A DNA stretch of 64,000 nt from Agarophyton chilense (taxonomy: Eukaryota; Rhodophyta; Florideophyceae; Gracilariales; Gracilariaceae): contig JARGXX010000022.1 in NCBI GenBank assembly GCA_030374765.1, positions 992,001-1,056,000 of the forward strand, read 5' to 3'. Below, piece after piece: positions 11,922-23,833 of the stretch (the first letter of the stretch is position 1; the number at the start of each line of letters is the position of its first letter). Both the position numbers and the translations under genes were made by a program. The notes under the pieces were generated by a model, which ran no database searches, was not told where the DNA came from, and saw only the letters and a list, made by a program, of their open reading frames with translations.

Positions 11922-14900
11922 TCAATCTGAGTCGGTTGGGAGAAATGGGTTGTAGTAGTTTGCGTTGACCATCGGATACGTGGGGCTAGTCGAGTCGGCG
12001 GGAACTGCCTTAGGGGGTGTGGAGACTTGAGCGTTGACCTGGGGTCGTGGTGCTTCCGTTGGGTTAGAGGGCTGGGGCCTTGGTGGTCCAGAGGAACTGG
12101 GAGCTCGTGTCACGCGGTCAATAGACACGGTGTCCTGTAGGCCGTCAATTAGCAGCGTGGTAGTATGTTGACTGGCCTCAAGGACTTTTTATGGATCCGT
12201 AGATCGAGGTAAGAGCTTCCGCGTAGTGTCCTCGAGTTCCTCGCTGTGCTTCGATGGCCGGTTCAGGTAAATCAGGTCTCCTTTTCTATAGTTCGGTGTG
12301 TTTCAAACGGCTTTGTTGAAATTGATCTTGTAGCGCCGTTGGGCTTTGATTAGTACAGTTCTGGCCGATTGGATAATGCGTTCGATGCGTCGGCGCGAGT
12401 AGCGCTTCGCCTAGGTTCGAGTCGTTCATTCGGTTATGTACTGGGGTATGATAGACTTCTGAATGTCAACAGCTATTGGCGGCGACGCTCTCGTTAGCGT
12501 TAAGTCGAACGTTTTTGTCTCTGTGGAAGCGTGAACCTGCGTGTTGTAGGCGTAAACAAGTGGATCAACGTATTTGTCCCAGTCCAATTGGTGCTCAGAT
12601 ACGTATTGTGCCAAGCGGTCCAAAAAGGTGCGGTTAAAGCGTTCGGCTTGACCACTGGTTTGCAGTTGGTAAGCCGTGGTGGTCACATGTTTGATACCTA
12701 AGGTAGCACAAAGATGTGAGAAGAATTTGGATACAAACTGGCTGCCGTTATTCGTAGGGAGGTATAGTGGCATGTCATATGGATATACCCAGTGAGACAA
12801 GAAGGCCGTGGCGACATCCACGGCGACATCCGTGGCTTTTGTCCTCCCTAAGGGTAGGGCTCGGGTGAGCCTCGTAAACCTATCGGTTATAACCAAGACA
12901 AACCGTTTTCCATGGGACGACTTAGGCAGAAGCGCAATTATATCTATTGCGAAAAATTCCATCGGACCTGCGGCGAAGAAGAGCTTCAGCTTGGCCTGAT
13001 GGTTGGCGTCACACCCTCGGATTTGTGAGCACGATGTACATTTCCGTGCGGTTTGCCATACGTCCTGCACCATTAGTTGCCAGTAGAAGAACTTCCTTAG
13101 GGTCTGATACATTCGTTGGCCTCCAGGGTGACCAGCCAAGCGAGAGAAATGGGCGAGGTATAGGAATCGCGCCCTTAATGAAGTTGGTATTACCCGTAAA
13201 AGTGCGCCATCAAGCGGTCAGCGGCGACATAGTAGTCCAAATCGGTCAAAGTCGAATAGATATCAAAGGGTTCCTACCAATTGGGCTGTTTCCTTCCAAT
13301 ACTCGTCATCGATTTGCGCCTGTAGGAGTTCCTCAATAGTTATAGGGAGGAGCTCTTTTTCCTCCGGGGCCATCGCCTTAACCTGAGGGGGTTTCAAATT
13401 GGGCGGTACAATCTCCCAGTCCAATAGGTATTCTTCGTTCTCCTTTACCTGAGGACCCTTCGCTTGCAACTTACCCATAAGGTCACCCGTTTCCATATAG
13501 TCCTGAGGTCCAACATCTGTAAATGGGATAGGAATGAGGACGTCCAATTCAGTGTCATCAGTTCCGTCGGTGATGATTCGCGAGAGGACATCTGCTGCCT
13601 GGTACTTGATTCCTGGTTTATAGGTTATCTCGTAGTCATATTCTGACAGCATGAGGCGCCACCTAGCAAGGCGACTTGATGCATCGGTCATATTGAGTAG
13701 CCAGCGGAGTGAGTCATGGTCGGTCCCATTGGTAAACCTGGTTCCCTCGAGGTACGGACGGAGTGTCAATACGGACCATACGATGGCTAGACATTCCTTT
13801 TCGGTCGTACTGTAGTTACGCTCCGCGCTGGTGAGCGTTCTGCTCCAGTATGCAATAGGTCGATAGTCCTTCGGTGACTCCTGTTCCTGTAGCAGTGTAC
13901 AACCCACTTGTACATCAGAAGCGTCTGTGCCCAGGACAAAAGCCCTACTGGGCTTTGGTGAAGCCACTATAGTTGGGCTCAGCGATTTCTCCTTTAGAGT
14001 CTGAAATGCTTCGTACTGGTCGTCGGTGAGGGCTTAGAACTCCGAAGGTGTGCCCTTCTTCAGCATCGCGTTGAGAGGGGCCGAGACCTTGGCAAACCCT
14101 TGGAAGAACCGTCGGTAAACGTTGCACAAGCCCACGAAGAATCGTAGTTACGTGTGGGTCCTATGAGGCTTAGCCTGGCGAATCGCATTTGTGGTCCGTG
14201 TGGCCACCTTTACCTTTCCTGGGAGAACGATGTGACCGAGATAGTCCACTGAGGCTTGGAAGAAAGCGCATTTGTGAAGTTTCAGTGTTACTCCAGCGTC
14301 CTGTAGGATTGTTAGCACCTTCTTCACGTGTCGAAAGTGTTCCTTTACGGTCCGTGAGAAGATTATAACGTCATCCAAATAGACCAGAGCGAACTTCCAT
14401 TTGACTCTGGACAGTATGATGTCCACTACCTCTTGGAAGGTTGCTTGTGCATTTTTTAAACCAAAGGGCGTACGAGTAAATCTGAACAGAACTTCATAAG
14501 TGGTAAAGGTTGTCAGCGCTCTCGCGTCTTCGGCCAAAGGGATTTGTCAGTATCCAGAGTTAGTGTCCAGTGTGGTAAATACGACAGCTTCGCCTAAGGA
14601 ATCCAGACAGTCTTCCATGCGGGGTATCGTGTATGAGTCCCTCTTGGTTACTGCGTTCAGATTCTTGTTGTCGACACAGAACCTGACATGAGCTTTGCGC
14701 ATCTTGTCCATCTGGTCGGCGAAAATTTCTCTACCCTTAAGGCCGGTACGTTACGGGTGCTGGAACTGTGGTCTAGCATCATCCTGAAGACCAATGCGGT
14801 GTGTACTGGCTCTGAATTTTCCCAATCTACCTGACCGCATGGCCTGGTATTCGCTGAGAAAATCAACTACCTGGGGCCTATAGAATTCGATTTATACTTC

Positions 14901-16246
14901 CATAGCGACTGTTCCCTCCCAAGAGTCGACGACCTCGTCGGGAGTTCGCGTTGAAAGGTTATCCATTTCAGCCTCCATAATGGCCACGGGTGCGGGTAGA
15001 GTGATGCAAATCACTGTACCTTTAGGTAACCGTACGGGTTTATCTCGGAAGTCGTTCATTGTGACAAAGAAGGGCCTGTTGGAGTGGATGTCCATGACTC
15101 CATTGGCTATCAAGGTAGGGTGCTTCAGAACCGTTTTCGGATGGTTTTGATTCGTTACGAGACCTGAGGATTGGAAATGGACCGATACAGCGATTTGGAT
15201 CATCGAGGGTATCGTTATGGCCTTTGACAGACAAACCTTCTTGGACTTCGTGTTTTCGGAGACAACCTTTCGTTTGCGGTTAGCTTCTGGCCCTGAGATG
15301 GAACCAATTATGGAGATGGAAGGGGCGCTGTAGAATGCGACTTTTTTAAGGCCTGAATAAATGGCGTTAATGTATCGATCGATAAAAGAGGTCCCTAGTA
15401 TTGCCTCAGCGCCCAAGTTAAGACATACAAGGAACCACGTGCGGACTTTGAAATGTCCTGCCTGGAGGTAAAGTGGTACTATCCCTTTAATGTCCATTGG
15501 TCTACGAGACGCATCGGTAATCTTTGGGGTCTTCCTTGCCTGAACGAAATCTTGCCAACCCAGTGGGAGCAGTTTAGGATGGATCAAGTTGGGACCAGCG
15601 CCTGTCTCCAATACAGATGTGGTCACTCGAGAGTTGTTGGAACGAAGTCCTATGGTTACTCGAACTTTATAGTTCTCTTTCCTGAGGATACAGACGGGGT
15701 CGTTACTGTGTTACAATTGTGGTTTATCCTGAGTGGTCCATTGTGGCTGGTTTGTATTGGGAGGTGAGGAGCTCTTTGGCTCATGACCGTCCAATTGGTT
15801 GAGGCAATGGCTTAAAGAGGGAGTATTTGCCTCGAGTCGTCCTTCTAGGAGTTTTCCGATGGGGTTTCCGTTTCTTCCTGAGGATAGGGTTCTTCCACGG
15901 GGTCGTCCGTAGGATCTACAATGGTGTGGACCTGTGGGGCTCTGATCGGAGTATCCGGAGGCGTGGCATAGCGTGAGCTTCCAGGGGTCCCTATGGGCCG
16001 TTTCTGTGCCCCATTATACATTCCTTCGGATCTCCGCACCCAGTAATTCTCTTTCATGAAAGCTAGGAGGTTTTCGAGTGCGTCCTCAAGCAGATACGTC
16101 GTGCAGTCACAAGGTTGGATCATTGAAAGGCACAGGAAGCAAGCCCTTTGGGAGCGAATCGAAACGTCCTTACGGGACGGCAAGAGAGAATACTTGGGTG
16201 TGGGTGGACATTCTTTTTCACAATTGCAATTTGCCTGGATAATCAA
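11922..16246 (-). mobile_element. Ty3/Gypsy copy A', old and broken
   Basis: Minus-strand Gypsy copy with parts in normal order. The end of gag (15845-16246) has a degenerate zinc-knuckle region. Protease plus linker is at 14892-15626 (VLETGAGPNLIHPKLL). RT is at 14148-14866, RNase H at 13263-13967 (LGTDASDVQVGCTLL, YSTTEKECLAIVWS), integrase at 12426-13139 (MEFFAIDIIALLPKS, TSGQAERFNRTF) and the integrase tail at 11922-12128. It has many breaks (more than five) and is older than element A. Most of gag is missing. Confidence 0.88.
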
Positions 16247-16260
16247 ACAACGCTCTCAAC

Positions 16261-16989
16261 CTAGTACACGGTGAAAACTGAACCTTCACAGTCAACCTCC
16301 TCTTTGCAAACTTGTCCATGATGCCCTTTCTGAAGCCCTTTTGTGATCAAAGCCACAAGACAAAGAAATTGATTAGCGCTATCCACGAACTGTTCAAAAA
16401 ACAGTATTACTTTCCCAAAGTACATATCAATTTGCTTCTCCGTCTCTCCTTGATAAATACCAGCGGCGTAGCATGAAGCTCTAGTCCGGTCATCCACTTT
16501 GCTGAGAAGACTGCAAGTGTACATAGTGCAGTACCCATACTCTGCTTTATCGTGTATTAATCGGCTCCAGGAAACTATTTTGTCCGACTCAAGAAGATTA
16601 ACCTCCAACGCCACGTTCGTATTTCGCGCTTAGTATCCGAGAAGGAGCTGACAAAAGTCCCCACTTGTAGCAATAGAGATATCAGATATTGAAAGAACTT
16701 CTCGTGAATGCCGGAAGCAGAAGCCCTCGAGATCTGTACAGCTACTTCGAAAGAATAATGAATTCCTTAGCTATTTTCTCTCTTCATCAACGAACGGCAG
16801 CTTAATACCTCTCTGTAAACAATGCATATGTGCAGCTTCCTCCAGCTTTATCTTCTCCATAACCGATTCCGCAATCTTAACGGTGGCATTGCTGCGACTG
16901 CTGTAGACTCCAATAAAATTTTCAATTTCCCACTGTGATAGAAGAGAGAGTGACCCACATGCTCGTACAGAATCTTCGAGGTAAAGCAA
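16261..16989 (-). CDS. Unrecognised minus-strand ORFs
   Basis: Two minus-strand frames, 16989-16771 (72 aa, helical, charged, with VMEKIKLEEAAHMHCLQRG) and 16614-16261 (117 aa, with FGKVILFFEQFVDSANQFLCL). They lie end to end with about 150 bases between them and could be pieces of one protein. The second has the alternating hydrophobic strand pattern of a small beta-rich domain. I recognise neither. They begin immediately beyond the gag end of Gypsy copy A' and may be host sequence or part of another transposon. Confidence 0.3.
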
Positions 16990-17103
16990 TAAGTGATAAA
17001 CGTACTTACACAGATAGTAACCTCATGGAGAGAGTACAAGTCTCCAAAATATTGATAGACACCCTACCTTAGTAAACTGTTTTTCTTTGTATACTCAAGT
17101 ATC

Positions 17104-17484
17104 TTGTACGTTGTTTGTTCGTTTTGGGCTACCGCTATTTTGTCTTCTTCTGCACTCGTTTCGCGCATCAACCATCCAAAAGAATGTCCGATCTGCCTCA
17201 AAATTTTTGAAGGAAATGTAGCAAATCTTTTCTGCATGTTATCACTTTTATTAACTGCACCCCTCAGGTTTCGATTCAGGAAAAACTACAATGTCCCTCA
17301 CTCACAGACAATGAGCGTCAACGTTTAAAAAAAAAATTGGTGGCAAACCGTAAGCGCCGCGAGCGCAGGGAGAAGAAGAAAGGGCTAGGCCCATCTTCCT
17401 CTCATAATCAAAATGGGGATAGTGGGGATAACGGAGCACCATTGCAGTCACCCGAAAGCTGTATCTGAAGTTCGAACCAAATAC
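17104..17484 (+). pseudogene. RING-type protein remnant
   Basis: The first part encodes HPKECPICLKIFEGNVANLFC, in which CPIC resembles the first cysteine pair of a RING or RING-like zinc finger. No second half of the finger follows in this frame. In a different frame about 130 bases on is a strongly basic segment (LTDNERQRLKKKLVANRKRR, 17306-17484 region). The frame change and missing zinc ligands suggest a decayed copy, though an intron is not excluded. The RING call rests only on the CPIC motif and is weak. Confidence 0.35.
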
Positions 17485-18597
17485 CCAAGAGATAAAGAAG
17501 AGAATTGAGAGTCTAGTGAAGAGGGAGTACTTGGAGAGACAGAAGGATAAAATACAGATATACCAGTATGCAGAATAAGTCGAAGCAACTATGTTATGTT
17601 GAAACTCTTATTCTTGGGGTAGGAGGGAGACGTCTGTTGAGTCCTTATGCATCTCTCATGCGATGATCCATGGAATTGGGTAACAACCAACCCAGACGGC
17701 GAATTTGTGGCGGAGCGGGCGTGGGGAACATGTCGTGAAACCCAAACTCATCTCATAATATAGAATGCCCATACATTGTAATGTGGACGTATTTACGTCT
17801 TTTTCTCATTTAGCTATCAACGCAGATAAAGAAACAATCATCAATCAATGAAATTGCAGTGCTGCCAAGCCTATGAATTCAACGAAAAGTTTTCAACCCT
17901 CTTTTCTAATCGTTTGCCATCATCCTGTGGGTTAACACCGTGTTTGATGTTAGTTACGTCAGCTTCCAAAGAGTCGAGATAGTCGCAAATTGTTTGAGAT
18001 TCAGAAAGGCCGAAAGAAAAACGCGTGGACTCTCAGAGTCTCACCTACTCTGGAACACTGAGCAGAACGATTTCCATTTCCGAGAAGTCCGCAGTCAGCT
18101 CTGTCAAAAGATAAGTTTCATCCGGCTGTACGTCCTCTGAATTTTCTACGGCACGGATCTTGGTAGCCTCTTCAAAGTCTACTACACTGTCTCGGTAATC
18201 ATGGTAAAGCTCTTCTTGGAGATATCGGTATTCATTGGAACCAAGATATTCATTGACATTTGAGCCTCGATTCAATCCTCTCCTCGAAGCTCCTCGCCCT
18301 CCCTTCCCCCTCGTTCATCTCGTCTACCTCGTCCACCTCTTCCGCCGCGTCCACCGCATCCACCGCTGCCACCCCGTCCGTGGTTCTCGCGGCGATGACT
18401 TGCGCTCTCGCGGCTTAGAGCCGACCGACAACACGGACCATAGAACAAAGCATTCTCCATCCGATTCCAGAAATGTCCCTATCGATCGTTAAGATGTGTA
18501 ATATGTTTGCCACCAATAAATGATATCACGAAGGGCAAGAGATGAGATTTCTGAAGACGAGATTTGGCGCTAAAGACAAACAGCGATAGTTCGTCTC
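17485..18597. other. Mostly unassigned stretch
   Basis: No recognisable gene. A minus-strand frame at 18045-18275 (76 aa, acidic, MNRGSNVNEYLGSNEYRY start) is open but unrecognised. 18290-18400 is a C-rich, CCNCC-type low-complexity run that would encode Gly/Arg repeats on the minus strand. I treat it as simple sequence. Confidence 0.3.
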
Positions 18598-19348
18598 TTG
18601 GGTGACGAAGATTTGATGTTACTAGACGTTGAAGTGATAGTCCCGAGCGGAGTAGGGCCGTCTTTTATGCAGAACAGAAATCCAAAAGCTTATCAATATC
18701 GAGCAAATACGAGGGTACTTGCCAGCGATTGCGGTTTCTTCTCATCGCAATCGCGGCTCGACTGTATTAAATGGAGTGAATGGGTACCAGGAAATTGAAG
18801 GTGACACGGGAGAAAGGTTCAGGTGGCAGAAAAGAAGCCAGAATACCCCTCTGCTACACGTCACCGATAGGAAATCAGTGCAATATCAAAATGGCGATGC
18901 AAAGGTCCACCCAGTAGAAATTATTCACTCATTGTCCCAAAATTTTGTAGCTGCGTATGAAAGTATGGTACATGAGAAAAACGATTCCATCAGCTGCGAG
19001 GACTATTTTGCTGTTGTTGAAGGGGGAAGTAGTCATGGAAGCATTGTAAATATTGAATCAGATCTGCAATCGCTGGCGCTTTTTTCGGAAAGCTTTGAAA
19101 GCGTATCTTTTGGTGCATCCAATACTCCTCCGATGAGCTCTGGAAATGACGAAAAGAACACAAAGAAAGTCGAATACGAACGGCGGGCTAGTTTGATATA
19201 CCCAGCCCAGCATTTTAACATTTCCCAACGCGCAATGGAGTTGCTTTTAAAGATGTCTCCTATTAGTTCTAGCTTCTCGCAAAGGACTCTGATTGCCTCT
19301 GCAGTGCGCCAGTCTTTCATTACAAAGTCCTTTGTTCACATGTGCTAA
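18598..19348 (+). CDS. Hypothetical protein, possibly decayed
   Basis: Plus-strand frame 18719-19348 (209 aa), preceded by an overlapping frame 18598-18798. The protein has a plausible amino-acid mix (VEIIHSLSQNFVAAYES, CEDYFAVVEGGSSHGSIVNI, SQRAMELLLKMSPISS) and no low-complexity run, but I recognise no domain. The start is uncertain because the two frames overlap; this could be one protein with a frame change. Neighbours are decayed gene copies, so this may be another. Confidence 0.35.
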
Positions 19349-20938
19349 ATGTACGACACACGCAAATGCTACGCTCAACAGTGTAAAATCTGTTGGAATG
19401 TAGCGAGTGCGGAATCGTCGGAGCGACTCCAAGTTAATCGTTTGCCACGCGCATCAGGAGCCGATACACTGTTTCTCGCAAAAGTCCCACTAGCTGGGCT
19501 CTTCCAACGGTTGCTGAACTACCAGCACGAGCTCGAACGGGCTGGCAAACAACAATTCTACGCGCAGAGGTTGTACCAAAGACATGGGAGACTTCACTGT
19601 ATCCTCGTTCTACCGATTTTCACAGACCTCTCGTTGCGCCAGATCTTCGCGAACAGCGGCGCTTTCGAGAAGCCACGCCGGGGGTGCAAGGTGCCGCTGG
19701 GACAAGATGTGAGCAAGTGAGGTCGTATTGTAACGCCTTGACGATGATGAGAGGTTAACGCGCCATAATGTACCGTTGTGGCGGCAGCGCTGCGCTCCCG
19801 AGAGTAAAGTCTAGCCTAGTAAACCACGCGATGTCAGAGCTTCGATTGCGCGTGTGGCATGGCATAGATTCTTAAAGCTTTTGGACTTTTCTGCGCTGCG
19901 GGCATGTATTCCCATATTAAATCAGATTCAAAGGCTTTGGTAGGAATTGCATCGCGCTACAGCGAAAGGCGCTCAATGGTCTTCGCCTTGCGAGTTCACG
20001 ACGGCCACGCATCAGCTCCTGTGTTTGGTAAGTGGCGGAGGCCTGGAGAGGTGACAACAAGAATGAAAACGCGGTACTACAGTTTAAGCAAAGGTTTGTA
20101 AAAAGACGAGAGAGATATGCACAGCAACAGTTCAAAATCTTGAAAGCCGACGAAGGAGTTGATGGAAATTCGAATAGCTCTATTGGGTTTGGCAACAGCT
20201 CAAGTTTCAGTAGTTAGGGTTCCTACAGTTGTAGATCGCGGTCTCTTATTTCATCATTTGTTACACCGAGCAATGCCTTCGATACTGAGTCCAACACTGG
20301 CAATAAAGAACAAGAGGTTCAGACTTTGGGTCATAAAACATTTGTTTCTTTGCTATACGTGTATGAGGTTCATGTTGACACAAAGTCATTAAAGACTTAG
20401 TCCCTCCTTCTGACTCCAGCAGGGCCACTTGATGATAGTTCGGTTGTGCTGCGAATTGGAAAAGAAGCAAACAAAAGCACAGTCTCCGACGAGGCTGACT
20501 GGGAAGGCCATCCGGCATGATACAGAGTGGTTTTCGTGCCCATCGGTTGCATAGCATATACGAACGCGTTCGGTACCGGAGCAGCATGTACGGTAAGCAG
20601 CCTGGTTATGTAGGTGGCCGTATTGGTTCGGTGGGATTTGTGGTGGTGTGGAATGTATAAGGCATGATGGGCTTAAGGGCAGAACAGTATCTACCACATT
20701 TCGGGGCGAAGACCAGTATGGATTTCACAACGGCAAAGATTTGGTGTACAAAACTTGGATACTGGATTATTGTTGAAGCAGAACATAGAGACACTTTTCT
20801 AATTTATAATCCTCAACCCTTTACGTACTGGGACTTCACGGTGTGGCAGTGGTGAACCTTAAACTCCTTTCCCGCCCTTCACCGCCACCTCTTCTGTTAT
20901 ATCCCTTGCATCCGGGATCCTTGTCCAATCCGTATTTA
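19349..20938. other. Unassigned stretch with short plus-strand frames
   Basis: Short plus-strand frames occur at 19349-19720 (123 aa, LLNYQHELERAGKQQFYAQRLYQ helical), 20032-20217 (basic helix FKQRFVKRRERYAQQQFKILK) and 20664-20855 (Trp/Tyr-rich end). None is recognised and none is long. They could be pieces of one decayed gene. I see no RNA gene. Confidence 0.3.
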
Positions 20939-21740
20939 TTATTGACTTCCTCGCGAGTCAGCGTACCGAAAGATTGAGGATTTGTGACCAGACGTACAAA
21001 GGATCACCCAGTTTGGATACATATTGGATGAAAGACGCGAAAAACAGCCTTCAGGGGTCTCGATCGTCCACTCAAATTCAGCGGTATCTCCTTCCACAAA
21101 ACTCGAATCCCACAACTCAATCGTAATATTTCTCTTGCATCCTACGTATTCGAAATACGCCAAGTGATAATTCCAGATAGAGACGAAGAATCGTCTTCTT
21201 TAATCAGCGTACCCTCCTCATCATCATCACCCAAATACTCATCATCACTGCTCTCCGAGTCGGCATGTGAGCTCAGATGTTCGGTAGTTACTAAACCTAA
21301 CCAGGACCTCCGACTCCTCGTAACGTTTGCAAGTTGAGTTTGGGTTGCAGACAGGAAAATATGCGTTGATCGAGCTCTAGATATACCCTTTTTCATCACG
21401 TCTTCGACCACAGATTCGAAATCTCTGCTGTGTCCAATCCGTACAAAATCAGCGTATTACTCGCTGCCGCGCCTAACAGGTCGTCCCGGGACTGCGTCGC
21501 GGTGAGCCTCTCCAATGGTGTCAAAACTAAACGATTTCCGAGCAATGCGGTGAACAAACAACCACCTGTTATCAGAGAAACGTGCCCTGAGCTGACTTCC
21601 ATTTTTACAGCGCTTCGCTGACATTCGACATGGACACTCGAACGATGAATCATCGGCTTCAGAGCTGCGTTTTGAACAAACGGCGTTTTACCTCTCGCAG
21701 TCATTGCGGTGTATGCACTTTTTTCGAGCCGTGAAACCAT
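20939..21740 (-). pseudogene. CCB2/CCB4-like (complex C subunit B assembly) gene remnant
   Basis: CCB proteins assemble haem c' of cytochrome b6f in the plastid membranes (family knowledge). The minus-strand frame 21740-21396 contains a segment like the start of the CCB2/CCB4 family: a hydrophobic ITGGCLFTALLGNRL, a variant of the family's SSSQSRADLL motif (TATQSRDDLLGAAASNTLIL), then a second hydrophobic segment. The expected continuation switches frame near 21430 (VVEDVMKKGISRARST), and an acidic tract follows at 21411-21142. A last frame at 21163-20939 is unrecognised. The frame switch indicates a decayed copy. Resemblance is by eye only. Confidence 0.42.
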
Positions 21741-22411
21741 GGTTGGGGAACAACGGTAGTTATGGACACGCTTGCTGGGTCAATGCGATGCAGCCTCGAG
21801 CAAAAGAAACTGGCAGCTTTATGCAACTTCCATCAGTCCAAGCAATTTTTAACTTCAGACATTACCACAACGGTGAGTGCTAAGCGCTGCGAACAACCGG
21901 AAGCCAATTTCGGGGCCGAAATGCGGAGCCTCTTTCATTTTCGCATTTCAACAGGTTTTTTTAACACTACAATTTCGAATGATGGAAAAAGTGCAACCCT
22001 GTGTATGCTTGGTACTTGAGCAGCCAGCCATCCTCATGTCTTGACTCCCACTACTAACGAGAAGACGCGTGTGGGCTTTGAAACGTACTGTGCATCGTCC
22101 ATGCAAGTAACTACACAATCATGATAATTGAAGAACGTTTTCCTGAAAATGACGAGGGGGGATCGTAGGACATATCCTAAGGGCGACCATTTGACGATGC
22201 GACGGTCATTCACCGACGGTTTCGCACAGATAAAGCCTGAGGGTTAATTCCACACCATTTGATTTCGCTGAAACCCGTGTACTTACGTTTTACATCTACC
22301 TTCTAGAAAACCCAACAACTTCCGGGGCAGCAGCTGAAGAACGGGATCTTCCTGACTCCCGATCCGGGGGATTCTTTTGCAGTTCATCTCCGGCAAAGAG
22401 GATCCGAGATA
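21741..22411. other. No gene seen
   Basis: An 85-codon plus-strand frame (21762-22019) is open but has no recognisable content. The stretch separates the minus-strand CCB-like remnant from the plus-strand dehydrogenase, so it could hold divergent promoters. I see no clear promoter element. Confidence 0.3.
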
Positions 22412-23452
22412 ATGAATACTCCGTCGAGTACATGTGGAAGACCGCTCCGATGCTTCAAGTGCAAAGCTACTGTGTCCTCAGGGGGATCAAGGCTTCCAAC
22501 GTTTATTGATTTCTTCTTCTTGTACCTCATCGGAATGTGGGAGTTGCTCCGTCAATGGCTGTTCACAACTCCGGTTGATGATGACCACATTGTTTGGCTA
22601 TACAACGATATTGATAGCCACAAACCTATCATTCTCTGAAGTGGAACTACATCAGGCATCGGCGGCGAGTTATTGCGTCATTTTACTGCTTCTTCTGCTC
22701 ATGTGATAGCTCTGGGTCACGATCCCCGTCCGGCCTTTCTCCGCAAGTACACGATACTGCCTGTCAAATTCGAATCAGTGGAGAGCACCCTTGGAACCGC
22801 GAACGAGCTCATCGCAATGTTGGGACATGTACATCCGGATCGCCACGTAATCCTCGTTCACTGTGCAGCGGTTTACAAACCTTCCGACACGAATGACTCG
22901 AACTCAGTACAACGAACGCTCCTCATCAACACGGTTTTGCCTCCTGTTTTCATTGAGTCTATTAGCAATGTAATTAGCGGGGTGATCTGCATCGGTTCTT
23001 CATCCCAGAAAATATCTCCGAAACTTGAACCAAGCTGTGTGCTCACTGCAACGCAATCGGCGTACGCAGCTTATCCATTTTCCAAGCTACTCAGCATGGT
23101 GCATGCGATAGATTGGGGATGGCGCTCAAATAAGCCGTGTATTGTCATACACCCTGGCATAGTCGCCATAAGTCTGTACCAAAACGCACCAGGAATCAGA
23201 GGTGTAGTACTTCGCTTGATTGTATCTGTTGCTGCATGGAGCGCTGAGAAATCCGCTTTGAGAATTCTGTACGTGCTAGAAGTTTCACAGTTCCTCGAAG
23301 CAGGCAGGTACCGCTCCAGGTCAAGAAATTTTCTGGAGACCATGGATTTCAGCAACGCTACTCGGACTCTGTATCTCTCAAGGAATCTTCAATGCCTCGA
23401 CAAGTCCGCGAATGCTTTCCGCGTGGATTGGCGGACCATATTCTTTAGATAA
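22412..23452 (+). pseudogene. Short-chain dehydrogenase/reductase with one in-frame TGA
   Basis: SDR enzymes are NAD(P)-dependent oxidoreductases with a Rossmann fold. One reading frame runs 22412-23452 (about 346 codons) interrupted only by TGA at 22637-22639. Just after it is the cofactor-binding motif SGTTSGIG, then HCAAVY at the usual NNAG position, the catalytic YPFSK (Tyr at 23072-23074, Lys at 23084-23086) and PGIVAISLYQN. The N-terminal part has a hydrophobic segment (FIDFFFLYLIGMWELL), suggesting a membrane anchor as in retinol-dehydrogenase-like SDRs. The true start may be the ATG at 22535. The single stop directly before the cofactor motif suggests a very recent pseudogene, a read-through case, or an assembly error. 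Confidence 0.7.
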
Positions 23453-23833
23453 AGAAGGACAGTTTCGAACAAGTATCTCAATCTCAATCTCAGTAACAAT
23501 GAGAGCGTGAAAACTCAACTGACCCATAGGAATGAGCGTATTTCTTCGACCGAAGAGCAAGCCATGCTGGAACATTTGTGGAAATGATTGTACAATGCTT
23601 AGTCAAGGATAACGGGGAACCTGTTTTGACCCATAACGATAATTCTTCTGGGTCCTATACCTATCATTTCCTCTCAAACGTACCCTCGTCTCCTTCTTCT
23701 TCTTCGAACATACTTGAAGGAAACTCAAACGTCTGGGGCGACGTTGGCGTTTCTCGTTCTTGATCTGTTCCCGTAGTGATTGATACCAAAGATTTGCCTT
23801 CAACACTGTCGCCGAGCGACTGATCCTTATCAT
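23453..23833. other. Convergent spacer
   Basis: Between the plus-strand dehydrogenase and the minus-strand transporter remnant. A CTTCTT-type simple tract lies around 23690-23710. No gene or clear terminator seen. Confidence 0.3.

Noticed and set aside
18272-18460. Gly/Arg-rich minus-strand ORF resembling an RGG-box protein
   Set aside because: It comes from a CCNCC simple-sequence run and has no surrounding gene.
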